Assembly: GCF_019145475.1 (NCBI RefSeq)
Contig: NZ_JAHTKI010000024.1
Coordinates: forward strand, 1-64,000
Length of the DNA: 64,000 nucleotides
Source: Pseudomonas botevensis
Lineage (GTDB): Bacteria > Pseudomonadota > Gammaproteobacteria > Pseudomonadales > Pseudomonadaceae
Reading direction: 5' to 3'
Shown: positions 8,224 through 17,377 of the stretch, piece after piece
Position numbering within the stretch: position 1 is the stretch's first letter
Layout: each line of letters starts with the position of its first letter
Program-made: the position numbers and the translations under genes
Notes under the pieces: model-generated
What the model was told of the DNA's origin: nothing
Databases searched by the model: none
What the model saw: only the letters and a program-made list of their open reading frames with translations

Positions 8224-11200
8224 GTGGACACCCTTCAAGACAGCAAACTACCCAACACCGGTGACCGAGAGGCACTCAAGTTATTGGTCCCGAACCTGGT
8301 CGAAGCCTGCCCCGACCTGTATGAAATGGCCTGCGCGATCGCCCGGGAGATTCTTGCCAGCCATGACCTCGCCCATCTGGAACCGGAACAGGTCTATTTC
8401 CACCGTTTTCACTCGGCTCAGAGCAGTTCGCGAACCTTCACCGGTTGGGAACATCGGCTGGAAACCCCACGCCTGTCGATGACCCTGCCGCAACTGGTCA
8501 TTCAGCGTTTCAGTGTGCACGACCAGGACAACGCCGATCTGCTCGACGCCGATGCCGGGTTCTACACCGCCGGCCCGAACGCTGGAAATTACGACGAAAG
8601 CAACGAAGTACGGCTGCACGCCAATGACGTGCTGAAGGCGTTCTGGGCCATCAACTTTTCCGATCGCTACCAGAAAAAGATCAAGTCGTTCTGGAACAAA
8701 CACAGCAAGACCTTCCGTGCGCTAGCCAAATGCACCTTCCTCGCCAAGGCCATGGAAGACCGCGAAAGCGGCCGGCTCTCGGATGAAAACTTCAAGACCG
8801 TGGTCAAGGCCGTGGCCGGCAATGTCAGCTGGCCGGTGCCCCGCCAGATGCTCGAAGACGAGGTTCCGCCAGCCAGGGAAATTCGCGTCAGCCTGCTGAA
8901 GATCGGCGGATTCGTGGCGACCGACATCCTGTGCATCATCGATGCCCAGGGCCGAAAAATGATCTATGTCCCCGGAGAAGCCTGGGGCGTGCATGCCTTG
9001 CAGTCCGACCGCCATGTGCACTGGTGGGTGCTGTCGAAAATCAGGAAGCCTGATGACCGCAAACGCTTCATGGCGCATTTTCAGGTCGCCGACCACGACA
9101 TCATGGAGGACACCGCCTGGCGACAGAACGCCAAGAAACAATGGCTCGAAGCGTTGAATCCCGGGGCAAACCTGGCCTCAATGTTTTTCCGTGAACCGCA
9201 TATCGAGAACGTCGGGCTCAATCACGTCCTCGACCTGCTGGTGACCACTTGGGACAGCAACGATCACAAACTGGTCGAGAGCACCGCCGAAACCCTGACC
9301 GGTGACGCCTTCACCTTCCTCGCCAGCGCCACCCACGCGCGCATGCTCAGCGACGCCACGTTCATGATGCATACCAACGGCGATCTGCGTAAAAAGCTGT
9401 GGATCGGCTACCTCAACGCCTTCAACCGGATGTTCGGCCCCATGGCAGCCGTGGGTTGGCCGGTGGCGCTGGCGGTGGTCGGTGCGGGCATCGCCAACGT
9501 CGGCCTGCAGATCGATCAGGCGGTCAACGGCAAAACCCCGCAAGCCCGCAAGTCGGCGGTGACCGCTGCGATCTTCACGGCCATCGATACCCTGTTCAAC
9601 GCAACGTTCCTCAGGGGGGAAGGCGCACTTCCGGAAATTGCCGAAACCTCCATGGTCATCGAGGAAGAAGAACATCTCGTCGGCACGACACCGACTCGCA
9701 CGCCATTGCCGCCGCTGGAGGAAATCGCGCCGAAACAGGTGCTCCCGGCTGCACCGGAGGATTTTCTCGAATCGTTCAAGACCACCATCAACGAACCCAC
9801 GCTCATCGACCCCGAACATCCGAAGCTTCAGGAGATCATTCAGACCCCTTCGGGCAAGCGTTACATTTACATGCGGCGCGCCGGTGGCGACGGTTTCTAT
9901 GAAGTCCGTTATGTCGAGCAGATGCGCAGTTGGGTCATCATCGATCCGGTTCATCCTTACTCGTTCTATCGCAACGTGCCGGTACGCCTGAACGAGGCAC
10001 TGAAATGGGAACCGGCTGCCCGCCCCGGCCTGCGGGGCGGCATGAAAATCTTCGGCGAATGGCCCTGGGGACACACGTCCAGCCCGCTGCCGGAGCTTGC
10101 GAGCGAACCGCTGCCGTATGACGTTGCGCAAACGTCGGCAACGGAACTGCGACCACTGGCCGAAAACCGCCTCGATGACTTTCCGCTGGACCGCGTGGAG
10201 CACAGCGACAGCCTCTATCAGGACTTCAAGACGCTGCGGCGCAGCCTGTATGACGACGCCATCGACTTCTATTCCACCCCAAGCCTGCCCTCACGCCCGA
10301 TGGTGCCAACCTTCAAGCCCTCGACTTCGTTCGCCGACATGAGCAAACGACTGCTCAAGGAGATACCCGGTCTGGTGATCGGCCAGGAAAACGCTACCAC
10401 CGGCGCCCGGCAACTGCTGATCGACAACTTCAAGACACTGAACAAGCAGAAAGTCAGAACCTTGTACCTGGACCAGTTGCTGACCGACTTCCATCAGGCC
10501 GACCTCGATGTGTTCCACCGGACCGGGAAGCTGCCGACTTCTCTGGAAGAATCCCTGAAAGCCATCGATATCCACCTGGGCACTGATCCGACAGGTCCCC
10601 ACAGTTATCTGGAACTGGTGAAGGCCGCACAGAAAAATCATATCCGCGTACAAGCCATCGACTGCATGGCCAGTCGCCGCTTCCCGACCATGGAGCACAC
10701 TTCGCAGGTCAGCAGCCGCAAGATGCTGAACTACTTTTCCGACACCGCGATCCGCGCCGACCAGGCTGCCCACGGCGCCAACCCCTGGGTGGCATTGGTC
10801 GACGAAGAACGGGCCAGCGTTCTTGAAGGTGTTCCCGGCCTCGGCGAGCAGCAAGGTGTCGTTGCGATTCGGGTAGAAGAAGTGCCGGTGGGCAAGGCTG
10901 GTGGAGTGTCGACCGATCCGGGCAAAAAGGTCCACGACCTGCTGGGCCAGACCGTTGATCTGATCAAGAGCGACCTGCGCCTGCAACTGGAGGCCTCGCC
11001 AACGATCACGGCCCGCAACATCGAGGAGGCCTTGCCCAGAGGTGGCATGTTCATGATCGAGGAATCCACCACGCTGATTCATCGCAGCGGCGACGGCACA
11101 CTGGTTCGCACACCGATCCAGCACGATGCCGGCGGTTTTTCCATCGTTCGCCCGCGCTGGACTTCGGTCAGCGGACGCCACTTCGACAGCGTGCATGAAC

Positions 11201-12525
11201 TCGCCATCGCGCTGGAAGATGAAGGTCTGTCGCTGAGACGCGTGCGCATCGATCCAAAGGCAGGCCAGTCGCCGGTCATCGAGACGTCCGCCACCGCTAC
11301 CGCCACGAGTGCGACCGCCGACCCGGAGTCCATGATGCCCGACAAGGCGCTGTTCGATTCGCCGTATGAAATTCCACAAGCGTTTCGCGGGGAATTAAAG
11401 CCGTCGGCCTTGAACCCTGACAGCCGCACACTCGGCGATCAATTCGTCAGCCTGGACGAAGACACCGGCATGGAAACCTTCCGGGCCCTGCGCCAAAAAC
11501 TGCATCAGGAGGCCACACGTTTTTACGCCGAACTGGAACTCCCGCCCCGTCGGGCAGTGCCGCCAGTCGACCCGGCCGCCGACCCCGAGGCGTTCATCGA
11601 CTGGTGGATCAATCACTACGACGGATTGGCCATCGGAGAGAGCCACGGCGATGTCGGCAGCAAACGCTGGCTGATCGAAAACATGCCGGAACTCAGCCGC
11701 CGGGGCGTGCAGACGCTGTATCTGGAACACCTGATGACCGATTTCCACCAGGTATCGCTGAACAACTATTACCGCACCGGCGTCATGCCCCGGGATCTGG
11801 AGCGTTACCTGCAATTGCTGGATCAGGGCCACATGACCGATCCGATGGGGCGCTACACCTTCCTTGAGCTGGTAAAGACCGCGCGCAACAAAGGCGTGCG
11901 GATTCAGGCAATCGACTGCATGGCCAGTTATCGTCTGAGCGGCATGAAAGGCCTACAGCGCACGACCCGCCAGAAAATGATGAACTACTACGCCCACACG
12001 ATCATCGAGGCCGACCGCGCTGCGAGGGGGCCACAAAAGTGGATCGCGCTGATGGGTAACTCCCATGCCAACACCTATGAAGGCGCCATCGGCGTCAGCG
12101 AAACGGAAGGCGCTCTCGGGCTGCGAATAGAGGACGTGCCCAAGAGCCAGGCCAGCGGATACCAGCCAGACCCAGGCCGAACGTTCGTTTACCAGGACGG
12201 CAGGCCCACGGGCGTGGTCAAGAGCGATCTGCGCCTGCAAATGGAAACCCCGTGGGCTGCCCGGTCGATCGAGAACACCGAGAAACTGCTGACCCGTCCG
12301 GGGATGTACACCCTGACGAGAGAGCCTGGCGGTACATCGCTGCTGCATCGCGGGCGCGACAACCTCATCGTCAAGACACGCATCAACCACGAATCCGGCC
12401 GCTACTTCATCGAGCGCCCGGCCTGGCCGACGCTGCATGAAAAACGCTTCGACAGCATGCTCGGCTTGATTGATGCGCTGAATGGCCGGGGCCTGACCCT
12501 GGCCGGCTGGTCGGGCGCGTTGTAA
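8224..12525 (+). CDS. Large toxin-like protein with tandem ChaN/EreA/Tiki-like domains
   Basis: A 1433-residue protein resembling the Pseudomonas 'dermonecrotic / membrane-targeted effector' toxins. The N-terminal half (about 20-600) looks like the DUF6543-type toxin region, with hydrophobic segments near 403-427 and 445-464 that could insert in membranes. The C-terminal half is a direct duplication, about 660-1008 and 1080-1431. Each unit has a helical lead-in, a domain of the ChaN/EreA/Tiki type (related, as I recall, to the C2 domain of Pasteurella multocida toxin) and an 80-residue beta-rich tail. Copy 2 has GESH (1138-1141) and GNSH (1278-1281). Copy 1 has GQEN (720-723) and DEER (860-863) there, so it has probably lost activity. 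Both copies keep LYL-x-x-L-x-TDFHQ and IDCMAS. There is no signal peptide and no visible immunity or secretion partner. Start is GTG after AAGGA. Target and activity are unknown. Confidence 0.75.
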   Translation: MDTLQDSKLPNTGDREALKLLVPNLVEACPDLYEMACAIAREILASHDLAHLEPEQVYFHRFHSAQSSSRTFTGWEHRLETPRLSMTLPQLVIQRFSVHDQDNADLLDADAGFYTAGPNAGNYDESNEVRLHANDVLKAFWAINFSDRYQKKIKSFWNKHSKTFRALAKCTFLAKAMEDRESGRLSDENFKTVVKAVAGNVSWPVPRQMLEDEVPPAREIRVSLLKIGGFVATDILCIIDAQGRKMIYVPGEAWGVHALQSDRHVHWWVLSKIRKPDDRKRFMAHFQVADHDIMEDTAWRQNAKKQWLEALNPGANLASMFFREPHIENVGLNHVLDLLVTTWDSNDHKLVESTAETLTGDAFTFLASATHARMLSDATFMMHTNGDLRKKLWIGYLNAFNRMFGPMAAVGWPVALAVVGAGIANVGLQIDQAVNGKTPQARKSAVTAAIFTAIDTLFNATFLRGEGALPEIAETSMVIEEEEHLVGTTPTRTPLPPLEEIAPKQVLPAAPEDFLESFKTTINEPTLIDPEHPKLQEIIQTPSGKRYIYMRRAGGDGFYEVRYVEQMRSWVIIDPVHPYSFYRNVPVRLNEALKWEPAARPGLRGGMKIFGEWPWGHTSSPLPELASEPLPYDVAQTSATELRPLAENRLDDFPLDRVEHSDSLYQDFKTLRRSLYDDAIDFYSTPSLPSRPMVPTFKPSTSFADMSKRLLKEIPGLVIGQENATTGARQLLIDNFKTLNKQKVRTLYLDQLLTDFHQADLDVFHRTGKLPTSLEESLKAIDIHLGTDPTGPHSYLELVKAAQKNHIRVQAIDCMASRRFPTMEHTSQVSSRKMLNYFSDTAIRADQAAHGANPWVALVDEERASVLEGVPGLGEQQGVVAIRVEEVPVGKAGGVSTDPGKKVHDLLGQTVDLIKSDLRLQLEASPTITARNIEEALPRGGMFMIEESTTLIHRSGDGTLVRTPIQHDAGGFSIVRPRWTSVSGRHFDSVHELAIALEDEGLSLRRVRIDPKAGQSPVIETSATATATSATADPESMMPDKALFDSPYEIPQAFRGELKPSALNPDSRTLGDQFVSLDEDTGMETFRALRQKLHQEATRFYAELELPPRRAVPPVDPAADPEAFIDWWINHYDGLAIGESHGDVGSKRWLIENMPELSRRGVQTLYLEHLMTDFHQVSLNNYYRTGVMPRDLERYLQLLDQGHMTDPMGRYTFLELVKTARNKGVRIQAIDCMASYRLSGMKGLQRTTRQKMMNYYAHTIIEADRAARGPQKWIALMGNSHANTYEGAIGVSETEGALGLRIEDVPKSQASGYQPDPGRTFVYQDGRPTGVVKSDLRLQMETPWAARSIENTEKLLTRPGMYTLTREPGGTSLLHRGRDNLIVKTRINHESGRYFIERPAWPTLHEKRFDSMLGLIDALNGRGLTLAGWSGAL

Positions 12526-12533
12526 CCGCCAAC

Positions 12534-12569
12534 AAAAAGGCCGCGTGAACAGTGTTCACGCGGCCTTTT
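12534..12569. terminator. Bidirectional Rho-independent terminator
   Basis: A long, near-perfect hairpin (AAAAGGCCGCGTGAACA paired with its complement) flanked by A-run and T-run lies between the convergent toxin-like gene and guaA. It should end transcription from both sides. Confidence 0.9.
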
Positions 12570-12607
12570 GCGATACCTGCAGTTACGCCGTCAAGACGTG
12601 GGCAGGA

Positions 12608-14185
12608 TCATTCCCACTCAATGGTCGCCGGCGGCTTGCTCGACACGTCGTAGGTGACGCGGGAGATGCCTTCGATTTCATTGATGATGCGGCCGGAAAC
12701 GGTTTCCAGCAGTTCGTAAGGCAGGTGTGCCCAACGCGCGGTCATGAAGTCGATGGTTTCCACCGCACGCAGGGCCACGACCCAGGCGTAACGACGACCA
12801 TCGCCCACCACGCCAACCGACTTCACTGGCTGGAACACCACGAATGCCTGGCTGACCTTGTGATACCAGTCGGCCTTGCGCAGTTCTTCGATGAAGATGT
12901 GGTCGGCACGACGCAGCAGGTCGGCGTATTCCTTCTTCACTTCACCGAGGATCCGCACACCCAGGCCTGGGCCCGGGAACGGGTGACGGTAGACCATGTC
13001 GTACGGCAGGCCCAGCTCCAGGCCCAGACGACGGACTTCGTCCTTGAACAGTTCGCGCAGTGGCTCGACCAGTTTCAGGTTCATTTCTTCCGGCAGGCCG
13101 CCCACGTTGTGGTGCGACTTGATCACATGAGCCTTGCCGCTTTTCGCGCCAGCCGATTCGATCACGTCCGGGTAGATGGTGCCCTGGGCCAGGTACTTGA
13201 TGTTTTCCAGCTTGCAGGATTCGGCGTCGAACACGTCGATGAAGGTACGGCCGATGATCTTGCGCTTCTTCTCCGGGTCGGCTTCGCCGGCCAGGTTGCC
13301 GAGGAACTGGTCTTCAGCGTTGGCGCGGATCACCTTGACGCCCATGTTCTCGGCGAACATGGCCATCACTTGCTCGCCTTCGTGCAGACGCAGCAGGCCG
13401 TTGTCGACGAATACGCAGGTCAGTTGGTCGCCGATGGCCTTGTGCAGCAGCGCCGCAACCACCGAGGAGTCGACACCGCCGGACAGACCCAGCAGCACGT
13501 TGTCGGTGCCGACCTGGGCACGGATGTTGGCGATGGCGTCTTCGGCAATCTTCGACGGCGTCCACAGGGCTTCGCAACCGCAGATGTCGAGGATGAAGCG
13601 CGACAGGATGCGACCGCCCTGCTTGGTGTGGGTCACTTCCGGGTGGAACTGCACGCCGTAGTAGGCCAGATCGTCGTTGAACATGCCGGCGATCGGGCAG
13701 CTCGGGGTGCTGGCCAGAACATGGAAGTCGCCCGGCATCTTGGTGACCTTGTCACCGTGGCTCATCCAGACGTCGAGGCCGAATACGCCGTCGGCATCGA
13801 CGTGGTCTTCGATGCCATCGAGCAGACGGCTCTTGCCAACCACGTCAACGCGGGCATAACCGAACTCACGCAGCTCGGAACCTTCGACCTTGCCGCCCAG
13901 TTGCTCGGCCATGGTCTGCATGCCGTAGCAGATACCGAAGACCGGTACGCCCAGATCGAACACGGCCTGTGGGCAGCGCGGGCTATTGGCTTCGTGCACG
14001 GACTCGGGGCCGCCGGCGAGGATGACGCCTTTTGGAGCGAACTCACGGATCGCATCTTCGTCCATGTCGAACGGGTGCAGTTCGCAGTACACGCCGATCT
14101 CGCGCACGCGGCGGGCGATCAGTTGGGTGTACTGGGAGCCGAAGTCGAGGATCAGGATGCGGTGAGCGTGAATGTCGAGGGCCAT
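12608..14185 (-). CDS. guaA: GMP synthase (glutamine-hydrolysing) GuaA
   Basis: GuaA converts XMP, ATP and glutamine to GMP in the last step of guanine nucleotide synthesis. The 525-residue protein has the standard three parts: an N-terminal class I glutamine amidotransferase (nucleophile Cys86 in GICYGMQ), an ATP-pyrophosphatase domain with the PP-loop LSGGVDSS, and a C-terminal dimerisation domain ending in TIEWE. It lies 98 bases downstream of guaB on the same strand, so the pair probably forms the usual guaBA operon. A strong terminator follows. Confidence 0.97.
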   Translation of the reverse strand: MALDIHAHRILILDFGSQYTQLIARRVREIGVYCELHPFDMDEDAIREFAPKGVILAGGPESVHEANSPRCPQAVFDLGVPVFGICYGMQTMAEQLGGKVEGSELREFGYARVDVVGKSRLLDGIEDHVDADGVFGLDVWMSHGDKVTKMPGDFHVLASTPSCPIAGMFNDDLAYYGVQFHPEVTHTKQGGRILSRFILDICGCEALWTPSKIAEDAIANIRAQVGTDNVLLGLSGGVDSSVVAALLHKAIGDQLTCVFVDNGLLRLHEGEQVMAMFAENMGVKVIRANAEDQFLGNLAGEADPEKKRKIIGRTFIDVFDAESCKLENIKYLAQGTIYPDVIESAGAKSGKAHVIKSHHNVGGLPEEMNLKLVEPLRELFKDEVRRLGLELGLPYDMVYRHPFPGPGLGVRILGEVKKEYADLLRRADHIFIEELRKADWYHKVSQAFVVFQPVKSVGVVGDGRRYAWVVALRAVETIDFMTARWAHLPYELLETVSGRIINEIEGISRVTYDVSSKPPATIEWE

Positions 14186-14236
14186 GATTCAGTCTCGTCT
14201 AAGTAATTCAGAAACAGTCTTGATTCAGAAACAACT

Positions 14237-14259
14237 CGGGGCTGAATAAAACAGCCCCG
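14237..14259 (-). terminator. Stem-loop between guaB and guaA
   Basis: An 8-bp inverted repeat (CGGGGCTG / CAGCCCCG, 7-base loop) lies in the guaB-guaA gap. On the minus strand it is followed by AGTTGTTT, a weak T-tract. It may attenuate guaA relative to guaB or stabilise the guaB message. Confidence 0.45.
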
Positions 14260-14283
14260 GTCGTTAACTTTTTGCTTGAAGGC

Positions 14284-15753
14284 TCAACCTACGCGGTAGT
14301 TTGGCGCTTCCTTGGTGATCTGCACGTCGTGAACGTGGGATTCGGCCATGCCGGCACCGGTGATCCGCACGAACTCAGGCTTGGTGCGCATCTCTTCGAT
14401 GTTGGCGCTACCGGTGTAGCCCATCGAGGAGCGCAGGCCGCCCATCAACTGGTGGATGATCGCGGTCAGGGTGCCCTTGTACGGAACACGCCCTTCGATG
14501 CCTTCCGGAACCAGTTTCTCGGCACCCGCCGAGGAGTCCTGGAAGTAACGGTCGGAAGAGCCTTGCGCCTGGGACATTGCCCCCAGCGAGCCCATGCCGC
14601 GATAAGCCTTGTACGAACGGCCCTGGAACAGTTCGATTTCGCCCGGCGCTTCTTCAGTACCGGCGAACATCGAGCCCATCATCACTGCCGAGGCACCGGC
14701 CACGATGGCCTTGGACAGGTCACCGGAGAAACGGATGCCGCCGTCGGCGATCAACGGAACACCGGTGCCTTCGAGGGCGGCGGCGACGTTGGCGATGGCG
14801 CTGATTTGCGGCACGCCGACACCGGCGACGATACGGGTGGTGCAGATCGAGCCAGGGCCGATACCGACCTTGACGGCGTCGGCGCCGGCTTCGGCCAGCG
14901 CCTTGGCGGCTGCGCCGGTGGCGATGTTGCCGCCGATCACCTGCACTTCAGGGAAGTTCTGCTTGACCCAGCGAACGCGGTCGATCACACCTTTGGAGTG
15001 ACCGTGCGCGGTGTCGACCACCACCACGTCCACGCCGGCATTGACCAGGGCGGCGACGCGGTCACCGGTGTCTTTACCGGTGCCGACCGCAGCGCCGACG
15101 CGCAGACGACCTTGATCGTCCTTGCTCGCCAGCGGGTAAGCCTTGGCTTTTTCGATGTCGTTGACGGTCATCATGCCCTTGAGGGCGAATTTGTCGTCGA
15201 CGATCAGCACGCGCTCGATGCGGTGCTTGTGCAGCAGTTCGCGGGCTTCGTTCTTGTTGGCGCCTTCCTTGACGGTGACCAGACGCTCTTTCGGCGTCAT
15301 CACGTCGCGGACCAAGGCGTCCAGACGGTTTTCGAAACGCACGTCACGGGAAGTGACGATGCCGACCAGGTCGCCATCGTGCAGTACCGGAACGCCGGAA
15401 ATGTTGTGCATGCGGGTCAGTTCGAACAGATCACGCACCGTGGCATCGGCCTCGATGGTGATAGGGTCCTTGACCACACCGGCTTCGAACTTCTTGACCT
15501 TGCGCACTTCGGCAGCTTGCTGCTCGATGGTCATGTTCTTGTGGATGATGCCGATGCCACCTTCCTGAGCCATGGCGATTGCCAGACGGGCTTCAGTAAC
15601 GGTGTCCATGGCGGCAGAAACCAGAGGAATGTTCAGCTCGATGCCACGGGTAAGGCGGGTCTTCAGACTGACTTCGTTAGGAAGAACCTCGGAATAACCG
15701 GGCACTAGGAGAATGTCGTCGAATGTCAGAGCTTCTTGGCTGATACGCAGCAT
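14284..15753 (-). CDS. guaB: IMP dehydrogenase GuaB
   Basis: GuaB oxidises IMP to XMP with NAD+, the rate-limiting step of guanine nucleotide synthesis. The 489-residue protein has the usual TIM barrel interrupted by two CBS domains (about 95-205), with the catalytic loop GPGSICTTR holding the nucleophilic cysteine and the mobile flap further on. The ATG at 15753 (MLRISQEALTFDD) is the conserved family start and GGGAG lies 9 bases upstream of it; longer frames read through the promoter. It is transcribed ahead of guaA. Confidence 0.97.
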   Translation of the reverse strand: MLRISQEALTFDDILLVPGYSEVLPNEVSLKTRLTRGIELNIPLVSAAMDTVTEARLAIAMAQEGGIGIIHKNMTIEQQAAEVRKVKKFEAGVVKDPITIEADATVRDLFELTRMHNISGVPVLHDGDLVGIVTSRDVRFENRLDALVRDVMTPKERLVTVKEGANKNEARELLHKHRIERVLIVDDKFALKGMMTVNDIEKAKAYPLASKDDQGRLRVGAAVGTGKDTGDRVAALVNAGVDVVVVDTAHGHSKGVIDRVRWVKQNFPEVQVIGGNIATGAAAKALAEAGADAVKVGIGPGSICTTRIVAGVGVPQISAIANVAAALEGTGVPLIADGGIRFSGDLSKAIVAGASAVMMGSMFAGTEEAPGEIELFQGRSYKAYRGMGSLGAMSQAQGSSDRYFQDSSAGAEKLVPEGIEGRVPYKGTLTAIIHQLMGGLRSSMGYTGSANIEEMRTKPEFVRITGAGMAESHVHDVQITKEAPNYRVG

Positions 15754-15789
15754 CGCGGGGGCTCCCGAGCGGGAAAATGGAAGCGCGCC

Positions 15790-15818
15790 ATTATACTCAG
15801 ACACCCCACCGGGCTCAA
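15790..15818 (-). promoter_or_regulatory. sigma-70 promoter of guaBA
   Basis: Reading the minus strand, TTGAGC (15818-15813) and a perfect TATAAT (15795-15790) are 17 bases apart. Transcription should start near 15783, leaving a leader of about 30 bases before the guaB ATG at 15753. Confidence 0.75.
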
Positions 15819-15869
15819 TGTAAAACTCTGTCGAATATCAATGTTGCTGATGTACGGGAATGAGCGCCC

Positions 15870-16418
15870 TCACAACTCCACTTTCACCCAGCTCACCGGC
15901 TGGTCGAGCCAGTCGGCGAATTCGTCGATAAAACTCTGCTTGAACCCCGCTTCCAGCCAGTTATTGAAGATGAACCCGAGGTTGGAAAACGCACACGGCT
16001 GCAAATACAGAAAGCCATTGATGTCGTCTTCGTGCCCGCATTCGGGGCAGGTGAAGTTGTCGGTGCGCCCCGGCATCCAGTCTTCGAGGCTTTCGAACAG
16101 CGCCTCTCCCACCTCCTGCCGACACTCGGCGCAACCGGCCTCTTCGAGAAAGCCCTTGGCCGGGGTGTAGATGCAACGTTTTACGATGATCTCCAGACCA
16201 TTGACCGGCTCACCGAACGGCAGCGCTTCGGGATGCAGCACCACGGCACGCGCGCCCTCGGCCAGGGCATGACCCATGCGGTTGCCGGTGCGCCCGCAGG
16301 TGGTCAACTCTTCCTGCACGATGTTCTTGCGCACCAGCCAGCGCACGATCGCCCGCGCCCGGGGTTCGTGGACCGGCAGCGTGGAGATTTTCGGGACGAG
16401 GATGCTTTGCGAATTCAT
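15870..16418 (-). CDS. Conserved protein with paired CxxC zinc-ribbon motifs
   Basis: A 182-residue soluble protein that I know only as a conserved Pseudomonas hypothetical; related genes are sometimes labelled 'sugar ABC transporter ATPase', for which I see no support (no Walker motifs). It has two CxxC pairs, C96-x-x-C99 and C124-x-x-C127 (FTCPECGHED), that could bind one zinc ion. The C-terminal third is rich in aromatic and acidic residues. It lies between guaB and a TauE-family exporter, with a REP palindrome upstream, and is probably its own transcription unit. Function unknown. Confidence 0.75.
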   Translation of the reverse strand: MNSQSILVPKISTLPVHEPRARAIVRWLVRKNIVQEELTTCGRTGNRMGHALAEGARAVVLHPEALPFGEPVNGLEIIVKRCIYTPAKGFLEEAGCAECRQEVGEALFESLEDWMPGRTDNFTCPECGHEDDINGFLYLQPCAFSNLGFIFNNWLEAGFKQSFIDEFADWLDQPVSWVKVEL

Positions 16419-16442
16419 GGATAGTCCTGCGGCATGGCTTCT

Positions 16443-16473
16443 GACGTCTTTGCGGGCTTGCCCGCGAAGCGTC
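16443..16473. repeat. REP palindrome
   Basis: A single imperfect palindrome (GACG-CTT-GCGGGC / GCCCGC-AAG-CGTC) in the gap between the zinc-ribbon gene and the exporter gene. It has the TTCGCGGGCAAGCCCGC core common in Pseudomonas REPs. Confidence 0.7.
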
Positions 16474-16509
16474 TTGACGGCCGGCAGCTTAATCCCTGAC
16501 GCAATCCGG

Positions 16510-17280
16510 TCAAGTACTCAAATAGCGACCGATCAGCGCAATCCCGCTCGCCAGCACCAGCCAGGTCACCAGCCGCACGAAAGCCTCGCGGGACAGGCGC
16601 ATGGTCAGCCGCCGTCCGATCCACAAGCCCAGCGCCATCGCCGGCAGCAAACACAGCGCGAGCATCAACAAGGGCAGCTCGGCATAAACGCCGGCGATGG
16701 CGAACAGACTCAAGCGCACCACCGTGCTGCAACTGATCAGCGCACTCTGCGTCGCCCGGGCCGCGTCCTTGGGCAGACGACTGTTGAGATAGATCGCGTA
16801 TAAAAAGCCGCCGCTGCCGAACAACGCACCGAACAACCCGCCCACGGTGCCCATCGGCACTGCCCATGCGGCAGATAACTGCGCCGGCCGGGTTTTGACC
16901 CACAGGCTATAAACCGCATAGGCGCTGATGAACAACCCCATCAACAGCAGCAACAGATCCGACTTGAGGTTGAGCAGAAATATCACGCCCAGCGTGCAGC
17001 CCACCGCCATGCACGGCAGCAGTCGCAGCAGTTCGGGCCTGGCGACGTCTCGCCGCGATGGCAGCAGATTGCCGAACGCCGCGACGAAATCCAGTAACAC
17101 CAGCAGCGGCACGATCTTCGACAGCGGCATGAACAGAATCAGGATCGGCCCCGCCACCAGCGCCGTGCCAAAACCGGCAATGCCAAACACGATGTAGGCC
17201 AGCGCGATACCGAGCCCGACCACCGCCCAGCCGCCTGCGCCCCACGACCACTCACTCAACAAACCCGCCACGCTCATCAA
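16510..17280 (-). CDS. TauE/SafE-family membrane exporter
   Basis: A 256-residue integral membrane protein with about eight helices and an internally repeated layout, typical of the TauE/SafE (DUF81) family of small-anion exporters for sulfite, sulfoacetate or other organosulfur anions. The glycine-rich motifs FGIAGFGTALVAGP near the start and GGLFGALFGSGGFLY in the middle mark the two halves. The substrate cannot be read from the sequence. The gene is divergent from a LysR-type regulator about 100 bases away, which is the likely controller. Confidence 0.85.
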   Translation of the reverse strand: MMSVAGLLSEWSWGAGGWAVVGLGIALAYIVFGIAGFGTALVAGPILILFMPLSKIVPLLVLLDFVAAFGNLLPSRRDVARPELLRLLPCMAVGCTLGVIFLLNLKSDLLLLLMGLFISAYAVYSLWVKTRPAQLSAAWAVPMGTVGGLFGALFGSGGFLYAIYLNSRLPKDAARATQSALISCSTVVRLSLFAIAGVYAELPLLMLALCLLPAMALGLWIGRRLTMRLSREAFVRLVTWLVLASGIALIGRYLST

Positions 17281-17377
17281 TCCGCTTCCTTTATAAGCCT
17301 GCGATGACTTTAGCCAGCGCCGAAGGTTGCGACTAATATCTTCAAGGCCGACTACTCATCTCGAAAAGGCATACCTC

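Noticed and set aside
12545..14206. Long open frame (553 codons) on the plus strand over guaA
   Set aside because: It is antisense to a certain guaA gene; long empty frames opposite GC-rich genes are expected from codon bias.
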